Shown: positions 58,074 through 64,000 of the stretch, in pieces
Layout of the letters: each line of letters opens with the position of its first letter
How positions within the stretch are numbered: position 1 is the stretch's first letter
Origin: Bacillus velezensis
GTDB lineage: Bacteria > Bacillota > Bacilli > Bacillales > Bacillaceae
NCBI RefSeq assembly: GCF_001461825.1
Contig: NZ_LLZC01000019.1
Coordinates: forward strand, 248,001-312,000
Direction: 5' to 3'
DNA: 64,000 nucleotides
Program-made: the position numbers and the translations under genes
The notes under the pieces: generated by a model
Told to the model about the DNA's origin: nothing
Seen by the model: only the letters and a program-made list of their open reading frames with translations
The model's database searches: none

Positions 58074-59165
58074 TTATTCAATACCCGCCCACACGATATT
58101 CAGCGGCGTCAGCACGGCATGAGGATGAAACTCGGAAATCGGAGTGAAAAATACATACGTAAAATCTTCGGCTGGATCAGAAAACATGCCGCACCAACCC
58201 ATTCCAAGATGTGAGAAGGTGCCTTCTGTCATGAAATAATGGTCGCCGGCCGGCCACAAATTAACGCCTAAACCAAAGCCGCCTTCCTCTCTGGGCGCTC
58301 CGAAGAAGTAAAAAGGAAGACCGGGCTTTATTTGATTTCTCAGCATGGCCTCGACTGTTTTTCTTCCAAGCAGCTTCTTATCTTTCAATCTGCCTTTATT
58401 TCTAAACATTTCAGCCAACTTCCAAATATCCCGCAACGAAGAGTACAGACCGCTTGTCGCTTTATTCGGAAAATACGGGTGATGACTTTTTTCCAGCTGT
58501 ACGCACTCGTGTTCATTGATCACACAAACTTCTTCTTTTAAAGCATCAGGCACATAAAAATACGTTCTTTCTAATCCGAGCGCTTCAATAATATGCTTTG
58601 TTACATACTGTTCGTAGGATACGCCTGTTACTTTTGAAATAATGATGCCAAGTATAACAAAACCGGTTCTGGAATAGTTCCATGCTTCATCCACTCCGTA
58701 CTCCAAAGGCGTACTGACCAGATAGTTTATCCATTCTTCCTCATTCGTTAAGTCAATGCCTTCAGCCTTTTGAATATCCAGCTCAAAACTTAATCCCGCC
58801 GTATGAGTCAAAAGGTGCAAAATTTTAATTTCTCCGAAACCCGGTTTATCAAACGCAGGCAAAATGAGCTTGACCGGCATTTTCAGATCGAGCAAACCTT
58901 TTTCGACGAGCTGCATGACGGCTACAGCGGTAAACACTTTTGTCAAAGAACCGATTTCTCTGATTGTATCAAGCTGAAATGTTTGCTTTTCGTTTTGTCC
59001 GCCGGTAAATTCCCCTAACGACTCAGCTGCAAAAACCTCACCTCCTCTTGACATCATATAACTCGCACATTGCAGATCTCCATTGTCTATCATCGTCTGA
59101 TAATGGCTGTTAAGAGCGTTAATTTGTTTCATATCAAATGCCGGATTGCTTATTGTTTGTTTCAT
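58074..59165 (-). CDS. mlnI: Beta-lactamase/serine hydrolase family protein MlnI
   Basis: Last gene of the macrolactin operon, role in the pathway unknown. Class C beta-lactamase or esterase fold: catalytic Ser-Lys in GSLTKVF (Ser73), Tyr in WNYSRTG (Tyr164; YSR in place of the YSN of beta-lactamases), and HTAGL near 120. No signal peptide, so it is probably cytoplasmic and more likely an esterase or peptidase-like hydrolase than a resistance enzyme. The ATG at 59165, six bases after GGGGGAG, is chosen over an ATG at 59201 that overlaps the mlnH stop. 363 residues. Confidence 0.85.
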   Translation of the reverse strand: MKQTISNPAFDMKQINALNSHYQTMIDNGDLQCASYMMSRGGEVFAAESLGEFTGGQNEKQTFQLDTIREIGSLTKVFTAVAVMQLVEKGLLDLKMPVKLILPAFDKPGFGEIKILHLLTHTAGLSFELDIQKAEGIDLTNEEEWINYLVSTPLEYGVDEAWNYSRTGFVILGIIISKVTGVSYEQYVTKHIIEALGLERTYFYVPDALKEEVCVINEHECVQLEKSHHPYFPNKATSGLYSSLRDIWKLAEMFRNKGRLKDKKLLGRKTVEAMLRNQIKPGLPFYFFGAPREEGGFGLGVNLWPAGDHYFMTEGTFSHLGMGWCGMFSDPAEDFTYVFFTPISEFHPHAVLTPLNIVWAGIE

Positions 59166-59197
59166 TGTTTTCTCCCCCTGTACTGTATGTATCGTTT

Positions 59198-62100
59198 TCA
59201 TCCTTTACTTACTGATTTCTTGATGAATTCTGACACCGCTTTATTAAATTCTTCCGGATGTGTGAGGTTCGGAAGATGCCCCGCTCCCTTAATTTTCTTT
59301 AATTCTGCATTGCTCAGCAGTTTCTGCAGCCTTTTTGTTTCTTTCTGATCAACTACGCTTTCCTTCTCACCCGTAAGGATAAGCGTTCTTGTATGAATGT
59401 CTTTTAAAAAGCCGATCGTAGAATAGCCTTCTTGTTGATGTATCTTCATAAAACGTTCAATAGAAGCATTTAAAAATTGATTACTGTATAAACTTTCATA
59501 TTCATGCGATTTTCCTATAGCTATAAAATCATTTTTCAGTTTTTCCTCGACACTGCTTTCAGGGTCTTCTTCGTATTCGGTGTAACTTCCGGAAAGAATG
59601 AGTGTTTTTACTTTTTCAGGGTATTCATAGGCTATCCTCTGCCCTATCATGCCTCCCCAAGAAGCTGCCGCAATGTGGATCGGCCACGCAACCCCTATCT
59701 CGTTCAGCACTTCGATAAAAGTCTGAGCCAGCCCGCTCAGTGTAAAATCGGCGCTCCCCTCACTCAGCCCGTAACCCGGTGTGTGTATGACAATTACATT
59801 AAATTGATCTGCCCACTCTTTCATTTGTTCTTTCCACATGTAAGCAGTGGTAGCAAAACCGCAAATCAGTAAAATTGTTTCGCCCTTACCGCTCATCAAT
59901 ATCTCCATATGCCGGGCATTTTCTGTGTTTGCCAGAAAATGAACGGTTTCCGTTTCTTCTGTCTGGTAAAAAGCGATGAGTTTTTTTGCGGCATCGCTTT
60001 GATTGTGCTGAAGGGCTCCTTTCTTCAGTCTGCTCCAATAATGCAAATAATCGTCGAGATGACGATTGGAAGCCGTGCCGAGTATCCGGAAAGGACTTTC
60101 AGCTTCCGTAACGATTGACGAAGCATCAAAATCGGCTGCAATCGCTGAATCTCTTACCAGAGGCGGTGCTGAACGGGCGGATAACGGCTTGAAATCGTTT
60201 TGTATTTTTTCTTTTTCTCCGTATAACACGATCAGCTGGTGGCCTTGGCCGAGAAGCGAGTGTTCAAAAGCTTTGATTCCGGCAGTATTTTCTAATGGGT
60301 GAAGTCCGTACTCCCTTTTCATAATATCTTGGATGCCGGGATCAACTGACATGCCTCCGTCTTTCCAGAAAGGCCAATTTACAGCGATGGTTTTTCCTGA
60401 TCTTCCCCCCGCCTTTCTCATACATTCCCTCCACTCGGCAAAATGCTCCAGAAAACGATTGGCGTAGGCATAATCGGCTTGACCCAGACTTCCGATTTCT
60501 GAGGAGATGGAAGAAAACAAAACAAAAAAGTCTAAAGGCATATCTCTGAGCGCTTCATCCAAATGAATCACACCATTGACCTTTGATTGCAGCACCGCTT
60601 GAGCTTCCGCGTCTGTTTTGTTCATAATGAGAGAGTCTTTTAACACGCCTGCACTGTAAATGACCCCGTTGATTTCGGAATAATCAGCACGAATTTTTTC
60701 CGCTAACTTGATGACCTGCTGCTTATCTGACATGTCAGCCTGGATATAAGAAATGCTTGCCCCGTCATATCGGATGCTGTCTAATTTTTCTTCCATGTCT
60801 GCTGTCATTTTCGATCGCCCGGCAATGATAACGCTGGCTCCGTGATTTGCATAAAGAAACGCTGAAATAATCCAGCCGATGCCGCTTAACCCTCCGATGA
60901 TGAGATACACCCCGTTTTTTGCAAACTTTGCGGCCTTTTGTCCTGTTTGCAGCGAAGCGTCTCTATATGCTGTCACCCACCTTTTTTGATCGCCGTCATA
61001 TTTCACAGCCCGATGATGTCCGGCACTTAATTCATTGAGAAGCAAAGGTGCTTTTTCAATGGTTTGTCTTGAAGAAATCTCAACCGTTTTACACTTTATA
61101 TTCGGCTGCTCCGCATTCAGCGTTTTAAAAAAGCCTCCAATCGCGGCGTAAACCGGATTTGTATATTGATCCTTGTCATGTACGTACAGAATGTTGATGT
61201 TTTCTTTTGTTTTTTGACGGATCAAAGCTTTACTTAAATAAAGGATTGAATAAAAGCTGTGAGTCAGGTCTAACGCCGCTTCAGTATAAGCTTTTTTTGA
61301 CAGGTAATGAATGATTGACGCCGGAAACGCTCCGGACTTTTTCATATCATCTAACAGTCTGGTGTAATGAGCAGACTGCTCCGGGTTAAATTTATAATGC
61401 TTTTCATTTACCATTTCATATTCAGCGGCGGCTTCCGCATAAATAACATTTTCACTGCCGGTGTAGTTGCGGATTTCATCACTCAATGAACTGTCGAAAT
61501 CGAAAATCAATGTATTTTCCTTAGGTACTTCTCCGGACTTTAATGGCGACTCAATCCATTCTTTTTGTAAATACAAAGATTCAAGCATCGGCTTTTCAGA
61601 CGGCTCTTTCGTTTGCGTTTTTTCTTTAAAAGCTGCAGCCGGTGTATTACGCACATCATATTTTTCTTCTAAATAAGCCGCTAAATCATGAATATTGTTA
61701 TAATCAAAAAGCAATGTCGGATACAATTGTGTATCCAATCTTTCCTCGAGCATTTTCGATATATGCAGCAGCTGTTTTGAGTCAAGACCCAGTTCGTAAA
61801 AAGATTGGTGTTTGTCCGCTTTATTTGGCGGTGTGTCTGTAACCTCTCCAATAATGGATGACAGCTCATCTGTTAATGTTTTTTGACTGTCTTGGTGCAA
61901 AACTGTATCAGAGATAGAGTCTGTAATGTCAGCTCCGTATTTCTCCTGCAGATATTCCGTCAATTCACCGATTGTGGAGTAATCAAATAATAAAGTCGGG
62001 TACAGCTTTGTATCTAACATCAGTTCTAATTTTTTGGATAAGTCTAATAATTGTTTAGAATCCAAGCCCATCTCGTAAAAGGAAATATCATTCTTCACTG

Positions 62101-63046
62101 TTTCAGCAGGTTTTTCAATCATGCCGGCTATCTCTTGGATCAAATTATTTCTGATCATTTCTTTATTGTTCGTTGCGCTGCCGACTTCTTTAGCTTTTTG
62201 GGAATGCTCCAGCCTTTGTATTGATTTTTCATTTCTGACTCTTTTCACACCGAATCGCTCATAATAAAAAGCAAGCTCTCCATCAGGCCTGTATACTTCT
62301 ATGTCCGCATATAAAATGTCTTTAGAAGGCGGCTGCGTTATACTGTTTTTATCAATATACACAAAACAAGACCCAGTTGTTTTATGCAGTGCCCGGAATG
62401 TCTCAATATATATAGGGATAAACGCATTTGTTCCTTCATCCGGCAAGTCTGATGTAAGGATTCCCAACAAGCTGAGAGACCCATCCAAAAATGCGGGATG
62501 CATGTAAAAGTCATCTGTATATTCTTTTGAAAGTCCGCTTAAACTGACCTCTCCCAGAATATAATTTTCACCTTCAAATACCGTACCTTCCAATTTCATA
62601 AAATCTTTATGAATCAGCCCGCCCCTGCGCAAATTACGATAGGCGGATTCAGCATCCGAAATCCGGACGGCTCCTTTCTTTAATTCTTCGATTGAAATTG
62701 TCTTTTCGTTTATCGCATTTTTTCTTATGATTTCCGCCTGCAAGTTGACTGACGCTTCACCTTCCGCCTTTTCAGCGACCCATTTCCTGCTTGTTGTTTC
62801 AACAAGCCAGCCGTTTTCTTGTTCCGTAAACTGGAAGGTGACTTTTTTATCAAAATGGACTGACGTCGCAACAGGTTCACGGAATAAAACATGTTTGATT
62901 TCAAAACTTCGGGGGGATATCCCTTTCTCAGCTAAAAATCGTGTTATTAAATCCAGATACGTTACGCCGGGTATCGTACGCACTTGATGAAGGACATGGT
63001 CTGAAACAATATAATCGTCATGTTTGACTAATACGCTGAACCTCAT
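59198..63046 (-). CDS. mlnH: Macrolactin polyketide synthase MlnH, terminal protein (DH-ACP-ACP-KR-TE)
   Basis: Final protein of a trans-AT modular polyketide synthase. Domain order over about 1282 residues: a dehydratase-like domain (about 1-265), two acyl carrier domains with GLDSKQLL sites (Ser330 and Ser423), a ketoreductase with NADPH loop IIGGLSGIG near 710 and Ser/Tyr in FSSISSEIG and QADYAYAN near 845-858, and a thioesterase with nucleophile AASWGG (Ser1129) and His in GAGHLPN near 1257. No KS and no AT: the KS is on the preceding protein and AT would act in trans. The DH motifs look degenerate. Start at the ATG 63046; a TTG at 63058 touches the AAAGG site and is rejected. Confidence 0.88.
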   Translation of the reverse strand: MRFSVLVKHDDYIVSDHVLHQVRTIPGVTYLDLITRFLAEKGISPRSFEIKHVLFREPVATSVHFDKKVTFQFTEQENGWLVETTSRKWVAEKAEGEASVNLQAEIIRKNAINEKTISIEELKKGAVRISDAESAYRNLRRGGLIHKDFMKLEGTVFEGENYILGEVSLSGLSKEYTDDFYMHPAFLDGSLSLLGILTSDLPDEGTNAFIPIYIETFRALHKTTGSCFVYIDKNSITQPPSKDILYADIEVYRPDGELAFYYERFGVKRVRNEKSIQRLEHSQKAKEVGSATNNKEMIRNNLIQEIAGMIEKPAETVKNDISFYEMGLDSKQLLDLSKKLELMLDTKLYPTLLFDYSTIGELTEYLQEKYGADITDSISDTVLHQDSQKTLTDELSSIIGEVTDTPPNKADKHQSFYELGLDSKQLLHISKMLEERLDTQLYPTLLFDYNNIHDLAAYLEEKYDVRNTPAAAFKEKTQTKEPSEKPMLESLYLQKEWIESPLKSGEVPKENTLIFDFDSSLSDEIRNYTGSENVIYAEAAAEYEMVNEKHYKFNPEQSAHYTRLLDDMKKSGAFPASIIHYLSKKAYTEAALDLTHSFYSILYLSKALIRQKTKENINILYVHDKDQYTNPVYAAIGGFFKTLNAEQPNIKCKTVEISSRQTIEKAPLLLNELSAGHHRAVKYDGDQKRWVTAYRDASLQTGQKAAKFAKNGVYLIIGGLSGIGWIISAFLYANHGASVIIAGRSKMTADMEEKLDSIRYDGASISYIQADMSDKQQVIKLAEKIRADYSEINGVIYSAGVLKDSLIMNKTDAEAQAVLQSKVNGVIHLDEALRDMPLDFFVLFSSISSEIGSLGQADYAYANRFLEHFAEWRECMRKAGGRSGKTIAVNWPFWKDGGMSVDPGIQDIMKREYGLHPLENTAGIKAFEHSLLGQGHQLIVLYGEKEKIQNDFKPLSARSAPPLVRDSAIAADFDASSIVTEAESPFRILGTASNRHLDDYLHYWSRLKKGALQHNQSDAAKKLIAFYQTEETETVHFLANTENARHMEILMSGKGETILLICGFATTAYMWKEQMKEWADQFNVIVIHTPGYGLSEGSADFTLSGLAQTFIEVLNEIGVAWPIHIAAASWGGMIGQRIAYEYPEKVKTLILSGSYTEYEEDPESSVEEKLKNDFIAIGKSHEYESLYSNQFLNASIERFMKIHQQEGYSTIGFLKDIHTRTLILTGEKESVVDQKETKRLQKLLSNAELKKIKGAGHLPNLTHPEEFNKAVSEFIKKSVSKG

Positions 63047-63096
63047 GCAACTCGACAACCTTTCTTCTTTTACAAAGTAAAGAAACAGAGCAGGTG

Positions 63097-64000
63097 CTAC
63101 TCTGTTTCATCAATAATTTCAAGAAGCCGTTTTTTATTCTGTTTGATTTGTTTTTTTCGATTTGAATCCGGCCAGTACTCTTTTCTGACAAACTCGGCAG
63201 GCGGCAGCGGAGTTCTGACGGCATGATATGAATCATCCAGGCCGCTTACCAAAAGGTGGGCGTTTGTTCCGCCAAAACCGAAAGCGCTGATGCCCGCCCT
63301 CCGTTTTCCATCCTTCCAGCTTCTCAGCTCTGTATTCGGATAAAAAGGCGACTTTTCAAATTCAAAGCGGGGATTTGGCGTTTCACAATTCAATGTAGGC
63401 GGAATTTCCTTATGCCATATTGATAAAATCACTTTAATGAAACTTGCCGCTCCGGCAGCGCTTAATAAGTGTCCGATATTGGTTTTTACACTTCCTACTC
63501 CGCAAAATTGCGTTTTGTTTGTGTCTCTTCGGAATACTTTTGTCAGAGCCTGTAGCTCAATCGGATCTCCAATCATCGTACCTGTGCCGTGAGTTTCGAC
63601 GTAGCTGACTGATCCGGGAGTGATATCGGCTTTTTCAAATGCATCTTGAATAACCTGCTCTTGAAGCTTAGGATTCGGGGTCGTAATTCCCATTGTCGCA
63701 CCGTCGTTATTAATAGCTGATGCTTCAATGATACCGTATATCCGATCTCCGTCCGCTTTCGCTTTCTCGAGCGGTTTTAACAGAACAGCGCCAAAACCCT
63801 CTCCGGGTACAAAGCCGTTTGCCCTTTCATCAAAAGTAAAACACTGACCGTCCGGCGAAAGAGCTCCTCCTTCTGTTAACATCAGGTAAGGAATTTCATC
63901 CAAAAGCAGATCCGCCCCTCCTGCCAGCGCCATCTCTGAATCACCGTTTTTTATGCTTTGGCAGGCTAAATGAATGCTGACTAATGAAGAAGAACAAGCG
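63097..64000 (-). CDS. mlnG: Polyketide synthase, C-terminal ketosynthase domain (end of MlnG)
   Basis: C-terminal 300 residues of a large PKS protein that continues past the right edge; the reading frame is open to base 64,000. The ketosynthase triad is complete: Cys in ACSSSLV (63994-63996, at the very edge), His in VETHGTGT and His in NIGHLLSAAG. The domain ends with GFGGTNAHLLVSGL. A basic tail of about 45 residues follows (NRKKQIKQNKKRLLEIIDE), which may be a docking element, and then TAG. As the KS is C-terminal, its module continues in MlnH. It must be the macrolactin PKS by location; product assignment is inference. Confidence 0.85.
   Translation of the reverse strand, partial: ACSSSLVSIHLACQSIKNGDSEMALAGGADLLLDEIPYLMLTEGGALSPDGQCFTFDERANGFVPGEGFGAVLLKPLEKAKADGDRIYGIIEASAINNDGATMGITTPNPKLQEQVIQDAFEKADITPGSVSYVETHGTGTMIGDPIELQALTKVFRRDTNKTQFCGVGSVKTNIGHLLSAAGAASFIKVILSIWHKEIPPTLNCETPNPRFEFEKSPFYPNTELRSWKDGKRRAGISAFGFGGTNAHLLVSGLDDSYHAVRTPLPPAEFVRKEYWPDSNRKKQIKQNKKRLLEIIDETE

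Noticed and set aside
59165..59201. mlnI start at the ATG overlapping the mlnH stop
   Set aside because: The ATGA overlap is tempting, but the strong GGGGGAG site stands before the ATG 36 bases later.
63056..63100. Frameshift between the ketosynthase ORF and mlnH
   Set aside because: Both frames end or start at domain borders, and split KS|DH modules are common in trans-AT synthases, so I treat them as two genes.

Overview
The window is chromosomal DNA of a Bacillus of the amyloliquefaciens/velezensis group. The gene order follows the B. subtilis 168 interval pdhABCD-slp-speA-ykt-nprE-yla-ftsW-pyc-cta-ylb-bshC-mraZ-murD almost gene for gene, inverted here. The neutral protease matches the B. 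amyloliquefaciens enzyme as I remember it. The right edge holds the end of a trans-AT polyketide synthase operon next to pdhA, which is where the macrolactin (mln) cluster of B. velezensis lies. All identifications come from reading translations and from memory of these families; no search was run.

Layout from left to right. (1) 1-9,305, minus strand: the division and cell wall cluster mraZ-rsmH-ftsL-pbpB-spoVD-murE-mraY-murD (murD is cut by the edge). The sporulation gene spoVD is set off by a terminator and a likely sigma-E promoter. (2) 9,431-23,952: bshC, panE and the ylb block: gerR, ylbN-rpmF, tmcAL, the protease ylbL, a patatin-like protein, spoVV, coaD, rsmD, the Fe-S protein RicF (YlbF), and small sporulation or unknown genes. 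Several sigma-E-type promoters fit the sporulation content. (3) 23,986-31,228: the caa3 cytochrome oxidase cluster ctaBCDEFG with divergent ctaA; ResD-type boxes lie between ctaA and ctaB. (4) 31,326-44,393: pyc, ftsW and the yla block (ylaN, glsA2, ylaL, phoH2, ylaJ, ylaI, ylaH, typA, ylaF, ylaE, ylaD). The sigma gene ylaC survives only as a C-terminal remnant, and ylaA and ylaB are gone. (5) 44,891-52,591: npr, an acetyltransferase, suhB, ykzI, yktB, yktA, speA, the dual-function RNA SR1 with its peptide SR1P and CcpN operators, a deacetylase lipoprotein and slp. (6) 52,639-57,603: pdhABCD, the pyruvate dehydrogenase complex, behind a 470-bp region rich in repeats and hairpins. (7) 58,074-64,000: mlnI, mlnH and the end of mlnG, the terminus of the macrolactin assembly line.

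How the parts connect: pyruvate metabolism (pdh, pyc, the glycolysis-sensing SR1) and aerobic respiration (cta) sit beside envelope growth genes and sporulation genes. The clearest departures from the B. subtilis layout are the mln operon, the deacetylase lipoprotein, the acetyltransferase at the yktD position, and the loss of ylaA-ylaB and most of ylaC. The observations I think most worth checking are the repeat array and long hairpin in front of pdhA, the anti-sigma gene left without an intact sigma gene, a 45-codon ORF with a strong ribosome binding site between ylbG and rsmD, and the architecture of MlnH (split KS|DH module, degenerate DH, duplicated ACP).
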